From contig DASZSB010000148.1 in assembly GCA_035548835.1 (NCBI GenBank), positions 62,001 through 126,000 on the forward strand: 64,000 bases of DNA, in the 5' to 3' direction. The position numbers and the translations under genes are program-made. The notes below the pieces were generated by a model that was given only the letters and a program-made list of their open reading frames with translations, did not search any database and was not told the DNA's origin. The stretch is from FEN-1219 sp035548835. Its GTDB lineage: Bacteria > Pseudomonadota > Gammaproteobacteria > Steroidobacterales > Rariloculaceae. Positions 42,405 through 52,387 of the stretch are shown piece by piece (positions within the stretch are counted from its first letter, which is position 1; each line of letters opens with the position of its first letter).

Positions 42405-43694
42405 ATGGGTTTCCTGCTCGACGTCGCGTACCTGCTCGTTTTCATCGTCGTCTCGCCGTGGCTCATCTACCGTCTCGCGACGGCGGGCTTCGGCGACGTC
42501 GGCCGCCGCTTCGGCCTGAAGCTCGGTCCGCCCGCGCGGCGCAGCATCTGGCTTCACGGCTCGTCCGCGGGCGAGGTCGCGCTGCTGCGGCCGCTCGTCG
42601 CGCTGCTCGAGCGCGACTTTCCGGACACGCCGCTCGTGATCTCCGCGTTCACCGTCACCGGCCTCGCGGCGGCGGCCCGGCTGTATCCGCGGCACCGCGT
42701 CGTGCCGCTGCCGTTCGATCTGTCGTTCGTGGTCGCACGCTGTTTCCGGCATTTCGATCCGGCGCTCGTGATCGTGGCCGAATCGGAGTTCTGGCCGAAT
42801 TTCATCGCGGGCGCGCGGCGGCGTGGCACCCCCGTGGTGCTGATCAACGGCAAGATGTCGGCCAAGTCGTATCGCGTTCACCTGCGGACGGGGCTGATCG
42901 GACGCGTGCTGCGCATGCTCGATCTGCTGGCCGTGCAGACGGAGGAGCACGCGGGGCGCCTGCACGCGCTCGGCGTGGACACGGCGCGGCTGCGCGTCAC
43001 CGGCAACATGAAGTACGACCTCGCGCGGGTCGCCACCGATCGTGATCAGGCGCAGGCGTTGCGCCTGGCGCTCGGCTACGGGCCGGATGACGTGGTCATC
43101 ATCGGCGGCAGCCTGCACGAGCAGGAAGACGATGCGCTGCTCGACGCGTACGCCGCCGCGCGAGCCACCGGCGCGCCGGTGGCGCTGATTCTCGTGCCGC
43201 GTTACCCCGCCGATGCCGCCGGCGTGGAGCAGCGCGTGCAGGCGCGTGGATACGCCGCCGTCCGCAAGACGGCCGTCGACGCAGGCGTGCAGCGCGCGCC
43301 GGGGCAGGGCGGCGTGCTCGTCGTCGACACGGTCGGCGAGCTTGGCAAGCTCTACGCAGTGGCCGATCTCGCGTTCGTGGGCGGCAGCCTGTTCTTCCGC
43401 GGCGCGAACAAGGGCGGCCACAACCTCATGGAGCCCGCGATCCTCGCGGTTCCCGTGCTGTTCGGTCCCTACAACTTCAGCTTCAAGGAGACCGTCGAGG
43501 ACCTGCTGGCCGCGGATGCCGCGCGGCTCGTCCGCACTCCGGCGGAGCTCACCGCTGCGGTCGTGTCGCTGGTCGCAGACAGCCGCACGCGCCGCGAGCT
43601 CGGCGCGCGCGCTCAGCGCGTCGTGCACGCAGGGCAGGGAGCCACGGCACGCAACTACGCTCTGCTCGTGGAGTTGCTGCGGGCGCGTGCCTGA
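42405..43694 (+). CDS. GT30 Kdo-transferase-like protein (first copy)
   Basis: A 429-residue protein of the WaaA/GT30 family with an N-terminal membrane anchor (residues 5-20). The family motif around the catalytic base is changed from HAVSVGE to HGSSAGEV (Glu57), and ESEFWPNF replaces ETEFWPN. GNMKYD and the C-terminal GGSLFFRGANKGGHNLMEPA loop are retained. It differs clearly from the standard WaaA at 46342, so it may transfer a different sugar acid or use another acceptor. It leads the ulosonic-acid gene set. ATG 42405 chosen over a TTG two codons upstream. Confidence 0.85.
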   Translation: MGFLLDVAYLLVFIVVSPWLIYRLATAGFGDVGRRFGLKLGPPARRSIWLHGSSAGEVALLRPLVALLERDFPDTPLVISAFTVTGLAAAARLYPRHRVVPLPFDLSFVVARCFRHFDPALVIVAESEFWPNFIAGARRRGTPVVLINGKMSAKSYRVHLRTGLIGRVLRMLDLLAVQTEEHAGRLHALGVDTARLRVTGNMKYDLARVATDRDQAQALRLALGYGPDDVVIIGGSLHEQEDDALLDAYAAARATGAPVALILVPRYPADAAGVEQRVQARGYAAVRKTAVDAGVQRAPGQGGVLVVDTVGELGKLYAVADLAFVGGSLFFRGANKGGHNLMEPAILAVPVLFGPYNFSFKETVEDLLAADAARLVRTPAELTAAVVSLVADSRTRRELGARAQRVVHAGQGATARNYALLVELLRARA

Positions 43695-43758
43695 GCGCTT
43701 GCCACGCCGTAATGCTTGGCCGCAAAATGCCACGATCTTTTAGGCACTTGGGCGCTTG

Positions 43759-44595
43759 ATGAGCAAGAAGCACGTTTTCGTCCGCGACATCGATTGCGGC
43801 TCCGATCGGATGTTCCTGATCGCCGGGCCCTGCGTGATCGAGGAAGAGTCGCTGATGATGCGTACGGCAGAGCGCCTGAAGAAGATCACGGCGTCGCTCG
43901 ATCTCCCGCTGATCTTCAAGTCGTCGTTCTCGAAGGACAACCGCAGCTCGCTAGACTACTACCAGGGTCCCGGTCTCGAGGCCGGCCTGAAGATCCTTGA
44001 GAAGATCAAGAGCGAGTTCGATCTGCCCGTCCTGACGGACATCCACTACCCGTATCAGGCGGCGCCCGCGGCCGAAGTCTGCGACGTGATCCAGATCCCG
44101 GCGTATCTGTGCATGCAGTCGGAGCTCGTCGTGACCGCAGCGAAAACCGGCGCCGTCGTGAACGTGAAGCACGGCCAGTTCATCGCGCCGGAGAACATGG
44201 CCAAGCCGTGCCAGAAGATCGAGGCTTCGGGTAACGACAAGATCATCCTGACGGAGCGCGGCTACACGTTCGGCTACAACGATCTCGTGGTCGATCCGCG
44301 CAGCTTCTATCTGCTGCGCGAGATCGGCTACCCGGTCGTGTTCGACATCGGCCATTCGATCCGCAAGTACGGAATACCCAGCAAGGACCCGCGCGGCGGT
44401 GCGCGCCAGTTCCTGAACACGCTCGCGCGCGCCGGCGTTGCGGCGGGCGTCGACGGCATCTTCCTCGAGACGCACCCGAATCCGCCGGACGCGCTGTGCG
44501 ACGCGGCGAGCCAGTACTACCTCGACGATCTCGAATCGTTCATCCGCCCGCTCATCGACATTCACAACCTCGTGCACGCGCAGCCGCTGCACTAA
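43759..44595 (+). CDS. kdsA: Kdo-8-phosphate synthase homologue (KdsA), atypical
   Basis: A 278-residue TIM-barrel synthase that joins phosphoenolpyruvate to a phosphorylated aldose. AGPCVIE holds Cys25, and His199, Glu237 and Asp248 complete the metal set, so it belongs to the metal-dependent class. Lys59 and Asn-Arg-Ser-Ser at 61-64 are conserved. Two arginines are replaced: RGPGL is QGPGL (Gln69, E. coli Arg70) and FLARQ is YLCMQ (Met119, E. coli Arg120, which I recall as an arabinose-5-phosphate phosphate contact). The substrate may therefore differ from arabinose-5-phosphate. The transaldolase-CBS gene follows 10 bases later. Confidence 0.88.
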   Translation: MSKKHVFVRDIDCGSDRMFLIAGPCVIEEESLMMRTAERLKKITASLDLPLIFKSSFSKDNRSSLDYYQGPGLEAGLKILEKIKSEFDLPVLTDIHYPYQAAPAAEVCDVIQIPAYLCMQSELVVTAAKTGAVVNVKHGQFIAPENMAKPCQKIEASGNDKIILTERGYTFGYNDLVVDPRSFYLLREIGYPVVFDIGHSIRKYGIPSKDPRGGARQFLNTLARAGVAAGVDGIFLETHPNPPDALCDAASQYYLDDLESFIRPLIDIHNLVHAQPLH

Positions 44596-44605
44596 AAGGG
44601 TCCCA

Positions 44606-45643
44606 ATGGAACTCTATCTCGACTCCGTCGATTTCAAGGAGATCGAAGCCGCGCTCGATTTCGGCTTCATCAAGGGCCTCACGACCACGCCGACGTTCAT
44701 GCACCGCCACGGCATCACGGACATCGACGGCGCCATCGTGAAGCTGTCGAAGATGGTGCCGGAGCTGCAGGTGGAGGCGCTCGGCAACACGCCGGACCAG
44801 ATCGTCGCCGAAGCGGAGCGCATCCTGGGTCTGGGGCTCGCCAAGCCGCCCGTATTCAAGGTGCCGATCAGCAACGAGGGCGTGAAGGCCTGCAAGCGCC
44901 TGCGCGACAAGGGTCACAAGGTCAATGTGCACCTGATCTACACGCTGAACCAGGCATACATGGCCATGGAAGCGGGCGCGTCGTTCATCTGCCCGCTCGC
45001 CGGGCGCATGCAGGACCAGGGCCACGATGCGATCCAGCTGTTCGAGCAGTGCGTCGACGTGATCGATCGCTACGGCTACGACAGCAAGGTCATGTTCTCC
45101 TCGGTCCGGCATGCCGAGCACGTGCGCCAGGCCATGCTGACCGGCGTGCACGTGTGCACGATGCCGTACAGCGTCATGAAGAATCTGTGCGAGAACACGC
45201 TGACGGCGCTCGGCACTGCGCAATTCCGCGAGCACACCGCCCTGATGACGGTGCGCGTAAAGGACGTGATTCGCGCCGCGAACCCCGTGTGTCAGACCAC
45301 CGAGACGCTGACGAACGCGATGGTCAAGATGACGGAGTCGCGGCTCGGCGTCGTGACGCTGGTCGACACGGCCGGTGCCGTGGCCGGCGTGTTCACGGAC
45401 GGCGATCTGCGGCGCAAGCTGCAGTCCGAGGGTCGCGGCATCCTCGACAAGTCGTTCGCGGCGATCGGCTTCTCGAAGTCGCCGCACACGATCGAGCGCG
45501 ACAGTCTGCTGAACGACGCCGTGAAGCTGTTCAAGAAGGCCGAGGTCGACAGCATCGTGGTCGTCGACGCGGGCAAGCCCGTGGGCGTGCTCGACGTTCA
45601 GGACCTGATCAAGCTCGGGCTGCTCGGCCAAGAGCATCTCTGA
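44606..45643 (+). CDS. Transaldolase/F6P-aldolase-like domain fused to a KdsD-type CBS pair
   Basis: A 345-residue fusion. Residues 1-205 form a small transaldolase/fructose-6-phosphate aldolase (TAL/FSA) barrel that starts MELYLD as in E. coli FsaA and has the Schiff-base Lys85 in FKVPISNEG. Three FsaA active-site positions differ: Asn28 is Thr, Thr109 is His, and Tyr131 is Leu. Residues about 215-340 form two CBS domains that resemble those of arabinose-5-phosphate isomerase KdsD, including GVFTDGDLRR and GVLDVQDLIKLGLL. It sits between kdsA and a kdsC-like gene, where an aldose-precursor enzyme is expected. Products and regulation are inferred, not shown. Confidence 0.9.
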   Translation: MELYLDSVDFKEIEAALDFGFIKGLTTTPTFMHRHGITDIDGAIVKLSKMVPELQVEALGNTPDQIVAEAERILGLGLAKPPVFKVPISNEGVKACKRLRDKGHKVNVHLIYTLNQAYMAMEAGASFICPLAGRMQDQGHDAIQLFEQCVDVIDRYGYDSKVMFSSVRHAEHVRQAMLTGVHVCTMPYSVMKNLCENTLTALGTAQFREHTALMTVRVKDVIRAANPVCQTTETLTNAMVKMTESRLGVVTLVDTAGAVAGVFTDGDLRRKLQSEGRGILDKSFAAIGFSKSPHTIERDSLLNDAVKLFKKAEVDSIVVVDAGKPVGVLDVQDLIKLGLLGQEHL

Positions 45644-45644
45644 C

Positions 45645-46340
45645 ATGACGCACTCGGCCGAGCTCGAGAGCCGTTTCTCGAAGCTCGGCGGCGTGTTCGT
45701 GACTCCGGCGTCCGTGCTCGCCGAGCGGGTCCACGGGATGCGCGGGCTCGTGTCGGACTGGGACGGCGTCTTCAATCAGGGTGCCAAGGGCGAGGGCGCG
45801 GAGAGCACCTACAGCGAGCCCGACTCGATGGGCACGAACCTGCTGCGCTACGCACTGTGGCGCGCGCACGGCAGGCAGATGCCCATCGCGGCGCTGATCA
45901 CGGGTGCGGAGAACCCGTCCGCGCGCGGCTTCGCGCTGCGCGAGCACTTCCACGCGATCTACTACGGCGCGCGCAACAAGACCCAGGCGATCGAGACGCT
46001 GTGCCGCGTGCAGCGCGTCTCGTCGGAGCACCTGATCTGCATCTTCGACGACGTCAACGATCTCGGCATGGCGTTCGCGTGCGGCATCCGGATCTTCGTG
46101 CAGCGCGCGGCGAGCCCGCTGCTGCGGGATTACGTGGTGAGCCAGGGGCTGTGCGATTACGTCACGGCGCTGCCGCCGGAGCGGCATGCGGTTCGCGAAG
46201 CCTGCGAGCTCATGCTCGGACTGCTCGGAGCGTTCGACGCCGTGGTCGCGTCGCGCGTGGCCTGGGACGCGGACTACGCCGCCTATTTCGCGGCGCGTCA
46301 GGCCGTGGCGACCGAGTTCGTGGACCACGCGAAGGACTGA
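45645..46340 (+). CDS. KdsC-like HAD phosphatase
   Basis: A 231-residue HAD-superfamily phosphatase related to Kdo-8-phosphate phosphatase. Motif I is SDWDGVF (Asp38 nucleophile, Asp40), motif II is ITG (Thr86), motif III Lys112, and motif IV DDVNDLG (Asp135, Asp136). The catalytic set is therefore complete. An extra 30-residue N-terminal segment and the YSEPDSMGTN loop are longer than in E. coli KdsC (188 residues), and a C-terminal extension of about 45 residues is present. One base separates it from the fusion gene. It would remove phosphate from the ulosonate made by the KdsA homologue. Confidence 0.85.
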   Translation: MTHSAELESRFSKLGGVFVTPASVLAERVHGMRGLVSDWDGVFNQGAKGEGAESTYSEPDSMGTNLLRYALWRAHGRQMPIAALITGAENPSARGFALREHFHAIYYGARNKTQAIETLCRVQRVSSEHLICIFDDVNDLGMAFACGIRIFVQRAASPLLRDYVVSQGLCDYVTALPPERHAVREACELMLGLLGAFDAVVASRVAWDADYAAYFAARQAVATEFVDHAKD

Positions 46341-46341
46341 C

Positions 46342-47673
46342 GTGGCCGTCTGGTCCATCGTCGTCTATCTGCTCGTGCCGTATGCGCTCGGCAACCTCGT
46401 GTGGCGTGCGCTGCGCTACCCCGCGTACTGGCACCGCTGGCCCGAACGCTTCGGGTTCGTGACGCCGCTGACCGGCCAGCGGACGATCTGGGTGCATGCG
46501 GTATCGGTCGGCGAAGTGCGCTCGGCCGCGCCGCTGATACTCGCGCTGGCCGATCGCTATCCGCGGCACCGTCTGGTCGTGACCACGATGACGCCGACCG
46601 GCGCGGCGCAGGTCCGCGAGCTCTGCGGCGATCGCGCGATCCACTGCTACGTGCCCTACGATCTGCCGGCCGCCGTGCGGCGGTTCCTGGATCGCATTCG
46701 GCCGGAAGTCGCGATCGTCGCGGAGACCGAGTTCTGGCCGAACCTCTTCGCCGAGTGCGGCCGCCGCGACATTCCGCTGTTGCTGGTGAACGGCCGGGTG
46801 TCGCAGGCGTCGCTGCGCGGCTACCTGCGCGTGCCTAACATCACGCGCGCGATGCTCGCGAACGCGGACCTGCTGTGCGCACAGACGCGCGTCGATGCGC
46901 AGCGGCTGCGCAACCTCGGCGCGCCGGAGCATCTGATCCACGTGACGGGGAATCTGAAGTTCGACGTGGAGCTGCCCGCGCGCCTGCTGACGGAGGCGCA
47001 CGAGCTGCGCGGCCACTGGGGCCGCCAGCGGCCGGTCTGGATCGCCGCCAGCACGCACCGCGGCGAGGAGCGCAAGGTGCTCGACGCGTTCGCGCGCCTG
47101 AAGGCACGGTTGCCGCAGCTGCTGCTCGTGCTCGTGCCGCGCCACCCGGAGCGGTTCCACTCCGTGGCGCGTCTGTGCCGCAGCCGCGGCTATGCCGTGG
47201 CGCTGCGCAGCCGCACGCCGGGTGCGCTGCCGCCGGGCACCGAGGTGCTGGTCGGCGACACGATGGGCGAGCTGCAGCGCCTGTATGCGGCCTCCGACGT
47301 GGCCTTCATCGGCGGCAGCCTGGTGCCGCACGGCGGCCAGAACCTGCTCGAGGCCTGCGCGGTGCACGTGCCCGTCGTGTTCGGGCCGCACATGTTCCAC
47401 TTCGAGGAGATCAGTGCCATGGCGCTCGAGCGCGGCGCCGCGCGCCAGGTGCTCGACATCGACGAGCTCGTGGCCGCCGTGACGCTGTACTTCGAGCAGC
47501 CGGAACTCAGGCGCGTGGCGGGCCGCGCCGCCCATTCGCTCGTGACGGAGAATCGCGGCGCCCTCGCACGCACGCTCGGGCACGTCGAGGCCGCGCTGCT
47601 GGCTGCGGGCTGGAACGAGCTGGCGGCACCGGCCGCCGGGCGCGCGTCCGCGGCACCCGCGCGCGGCGCCTGA
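46342..47673 (+). CDS. waaA: 3-deoxy-D-manno-octulosonic acid transferase WaaA
   Basis: A 443-residue GT30 enzyme with an N-terminal membrane anchor and the canonical motifs WVHAVSVGEV (Glu58), AETEFWPNLF, VTGNLKFD, and GGSLVPHGGQNLLEA. It transfers Kdo from CMP-Kdo to lipid A precursor at the cytoplasmic face of the inner membrane. The GTG start lies one base after the previous stop. The Pro/Ala-rich C-terminal end (about 18 residues) is unusual. The gene for CMP-Kdo synthetase (kdsB) is not in the window. Confidence 0.92.
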   Translation: MAVWSIVVYLLVPYALGNLVWRALRYPAYWHRWPERFGFVTPLTGQRTIWVHAVSVGEVRSAAPLILALADRYPRHRLVVTTMTPTGAAQVRELCGDRAIHCYVPYDLPAAVRRFLDRIRPEVAIVAETEFWPNLFAECGRRDIPLLLVNGRVSQASLRGYLRVPNITRAMLANADLLCAQTRVDAQRLRNLGAPEHLIHVTGNLKFDVELPARLLTEAHELRGHWGRQRPVWIAASTHRGEERKVLDAFARLKARLPQLLLVLVPRHPERFHSVARLCRSRGYAVALRSRTPGALPPGTEVLVGDTMGELQRLYAASDVAFIGGSLVPHGGQNLLEACAVHVPVVFGPHMFHFEEISAMALERGAARQVLDIDELVAAVTLYFEQPELRRVAGRAAHSLVTENRGALARTLGHVEAALLAAGWNELAAPAAGRASAAPARGA

Positions 47674-47784
47674 CCGCGCGCGGCGCACGGGCGCCGCGAA
47701 TCTGCTATCGTGGCGCGCGCCGGTGGATCGCCGGCACTCCCTGTCCCCCGTTCGATCGCGGCGCCTGCCGTGCGGTGACGTTCC

Positions 47785-49662
<1,878 letters not shown>

Positions 49663-49783
49663 CGGGCCGCCGCGTGCCCGCGGTGCCGCGCGACCGCAGC
49701 ACTGCTCGAAAAGGTGACGAGCGTCCCGCAACGGTGCAAGCTCGTTGGCTACAGTCCGGGCATCACCCGCCGAGGACCGGCCG

Positions 49784-50596
49784 TTGCGACGAGAGGGAGT
49801 CCGAGCAATCGCGAGGCTGGCGTACGCGTCGCTGGCGTTCGTCGCGGCCGCCGCTGCGCCGGCCCGTGCCGCCGACGTCTCGCATTTCTTTCAGGCCGCC
49901 GGCGGGGGCGAGCCACGGGGCGACGCGGGCATGGTCGTCGATGGCGACTGGGTCCGGCTCAAGGCCGACGTGGCCCTGCAGACCCAGGACGGCAGCACGC
50001 AGGTCGTTCCCAATCTGCGTTCGAGCTTCGACCTGGGCCCGCGCGTCGACCTCGAAACCCGCCTCGGGTTCGCGGATCGCAACGGCGGGCCGCTCGGGAC
50101 GATCGTGAAAACGCGCGTCCATTACGATCCACCCGCACCGTTCATCGAGTCGGTCGACGGCACGGTCTGGCGATCGCCCGGCGGTCAGGCGGGGGAAGCC
50201 CTGAACGTGGCGTTCAAAAAGGTCATCCAGGTGCCGGATCGGCCGCGGCCCATCACGATCCGCGGCCGGGCCGTCGTGGAGAGCACGACGGCCGGCGTGG
50301 CTGCCGATGTCGCGGCCGTCGCCACGGGCGCAGAGAGCCGGCGCTACAGCCTCGAGACCGAGGTTCGCGGTCTCGTCACCAGCCTGATGCGGGGCCGCAG
50401 CGCGCTGCGTCTGAAGCTGGAACGTTCCGCCGGCGTGCTCGTCGAGAAGGTGGAGTCGCTGGCCTACGACTACTCCTGGACGCTGCGCAACGTCACGCAG
50501 CTCGGGTTCAATGTCGGCATGCAGCAACGCGCCACGGAGCAGACCGTCGCCGTCGTGGAGCCGTCGGTGGGGCTCACCTGGCGCGCGCAGTTCTGA
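49784..50596 (+). CDS. Exported protein, probable outer-membrane beta-barrel
   Basis: About 270 residues from a TTG at 49784; another TTG at 49745 is possible. A signal peptide (ARLAYASLAFVAAAAAPARA) is followed by alternating hydrophobic strands, such as DWVRLKADVALQTQDG and RVDLETRLGFADRNGG, and the last residues are GLTWRAQF with terminal Phe, as in BamA-inserted barrels. About ten to twelve strands can be drawn. I recognise no specific family. It lies directly after the exporter on the same strand. Confidence 0.62.
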   Translation: MRREGVRAIARLAYASLAFVAAAAAPARAADVSHFFQAAGGGEPRGDAGMVVDGDWVRLKADVALQTQDGSTQVVPNLRSSFDLGPRVDLETRLGFADRNGGPLGTIVKTRVHYDPPAPFIESVDGTVWRSPGGQAGEALNVAFKKVIQVPDRPRPITIRGRAVVESTTAGVAADVAAVATGAESRRYSLETEVRGLVTSLMRGRSALRLKLERSAGVLVEKVESLAYDYSWTLRNVTQLGFNVGMQQRATEQTVAVVEPSVGLTWRAQF

Positions 50597-52288
50597 TCAG
50601 CGGCACAGCCCGGGCGTCACGCAGATCGAGTCCAGCGTCCTGCCCGGCGGCGGCACCTTGAGACCGGCCTTCTGCATGTACTCGCGCAGCAGCGCGGCGG
50701 CTTCCGGATGCGGGATGGCCGACTGCACGCCCACGCGCACGAGGCCGTCCGCGTAATCGATGGCCTGCCACGTCACGCCGGCCAGCTTGTGGATGCTGTC
50801 GCGGCTGCCGACGTCGCGCGTGTCGAGCTTCGCGCCGTGCTCCACCAGCACCCTGATGACGTCGGTGCGGCCCTTGTGCGCCGCGCCCATGAGGGCAGTG
50901 CGGCCCTCGGACGTGTCGCGCGCGTTCACGTCGTTGCCGAGCTCGATCAGCCACTTCACGACGTCGAGCGTCTGCTGCGGCGACCATTCGTAGGTCACGC
51001 CCTCGACCCAGCCGATGCCGGAAGCCACCATGAGCGGCGTGACGCCGGTGTCGGTGTTGATGTTCGGATCCGCGCCGTGGTCCCGCAGCAGCCTCATGAG
51101 CGTCATGTCGCCGGACTGCGCCGCGCGCAGGAACGGTGTGGCGCCTTCCTCGTACAGCCACTGGTGCGTGAACACCGTGCGCGTCTCGGTGCTCGAAGCC
51201 ATGCGTGCGTTGACGTTGGCGCCGCGGTCGAGCAGCAGCTTGATGAACTCGAGGTGGTCCATGTCGGGCTTGCGCGTCGGGTAGTCGCCGCCCTCGATGT
51301 TGCGGTTGTCGGTTGCGATGTACAACGGATTCCAGCCGCCCTTGTTCGCGATGTTCGGATCGGCGCCGTGCTCGAGGAAGAACTTGCCGAGCTGGTAATA
51401 GCGGTTCTGCGTGGCCGTCAGCAGCGGCGTCCAGCCGAATTCGCTGGTCTGGTTCACGTCCGCGCCGTGCTCGAGCAGGATCTTCGCGGTTGCGAGGTCG
51501 CCTTCGCGCGCCGCGAAGATCAGCGCGGTCAGTCCGCCCCAGTCGCCCCTCGTCTGGGTGGCCGGTGGGGGCGTCGCGTCCTCGGAGGGCGGCGGTGCCG
51601 GCTGCGCCGGCTTGCCCTTCTGCGGCACGCGGAAGCTGCCGCCGACACCGGAGACGTCGATGCCGCGCGCCACCTGCTCGATGCGCTCGCGGCCCGACGG
51701 CGCGAGATACGGGCGACGGCCGCGCGGAATCGCATTCGCGCGCAGTGCCGCGTCCGCGCCGTGTGCGAGCAGACTCTCGACGGCGGCAGGGTTGCGATAT
51801 GCGGCCGCCCACATCAGCGCCGTGGTGCCGCGCAGCTTCTCGCGCGCGTTCACGTCGGCGCCGCGCTTCACGAGCAGCTCGATCGCCGGCACGTTGCCGG
51901 TGCGCGCGGCCATCATGAGTGCCGTCTCGCCGTTCCTGAGCGTGGAATTCGCTGGTGCGCCCGCGTCGAGCAGCAGCGCGAGCATCGCGGGGTCGCCGCG
52001 CTCGGCGGCCAGCAGCAGCGGTGCGACACCGGCTTCGTTGACGGCCGCGACGTTCGCGCCGGCCTTCAGCAGCTTGCGCACCGTGCCGACGTCGTCGCGG
52101 TACACGGCCCAGTGCAGCGCCGTGCCGCCGTCGGGCCGGGCGGCGTTGACGTCCGCGTGCGCGGCCAGCAGTCGATCGACCGCGGTCGAATCGCCGCGCA
52201 TCACGGCATCGGCCAGGTCAGCCGCGTTGCAGCCGAACGTCGTGGCGAGCGCCACCACGGCCAGTGTCAGGCAGAGCCGGTGTTGCAT
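50597..52288 (-). CDS. Exported ankyrin-repeat protein
   Basis: A 563-residue protein with a signal peptide (MQHRLCLTLAVVALATTFGC, then Asn-Ala-Ala). Up to about twelve ankyrin repeats are visible, many with the typical GxTALxxAAxxG..xxVxxLLxxGADxN pattern. They are interrupted by a Pro-rich, less ordered insert at about 205-250. The C-terminal repeats are more degenerate and end in a short tail with two cysteines (ICVTPGLC). Ankyrin repeats act as protein-binding scaffolds; target unknown. It is convergent with the beta-barrel gene, whose stop it abuts. Confidence 0.88.
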   Translation of the reverse strand: MQHRLCLTLAVVALATTFGCNAADLADAVMRGDSTAVDRLLAAHADVNAARPDGGTALHWAVYRDDVGTVRKLLKAGANVAAVNEAGVAPLLLAAERGDPAMLALLLDAGAPANSTLRNGETALMMAARTGNVPAIELLVKRGADVNAREKLRGTTALMWAAAYRNPAAVESLLAHGADAALRANAIPRGRRPYLAPSGRERIEQVARGIDVSGVGGSFRVPQKGKPAQPAPPPSEDATPPPATQTRGDWGGLTALIFAAREGDLATAKILLEHGADVNQTSEFGWTPLLTATQNRYYQLGKFFLEHGADPNIANKGGWNPLYIATDNRNIEGGDYPTRKPDMDHLEFIKLLLDRGANVNARMASSTETRTVFTHQWLYEEGATPFLRAAQSGDMTLMRLLRDHGADPNINTDTGVTPLMVASGIGWVEGVTYEWSPQQTLDVVKWLIELGNDVNARDTSEGRTALMGAAHKGRTDVIRVLVEHGAKLDTRDVGSRDSIHKLAGVTWQAIDYADGLVRVGVQSAIPHPEAAALLREYMQKAGLKVPPPGRTLDSICVTPGLCR

Positions 52289-52387
52289 CGAATCCCCCGG
52301 GCGACCACCGACGTGAGTCGCCGTGGCCTCATCATAGTTCGGCGGGCCGGGTGCGCCAAACCCGGCGGGTGCGGCGATGGCCGCGGG

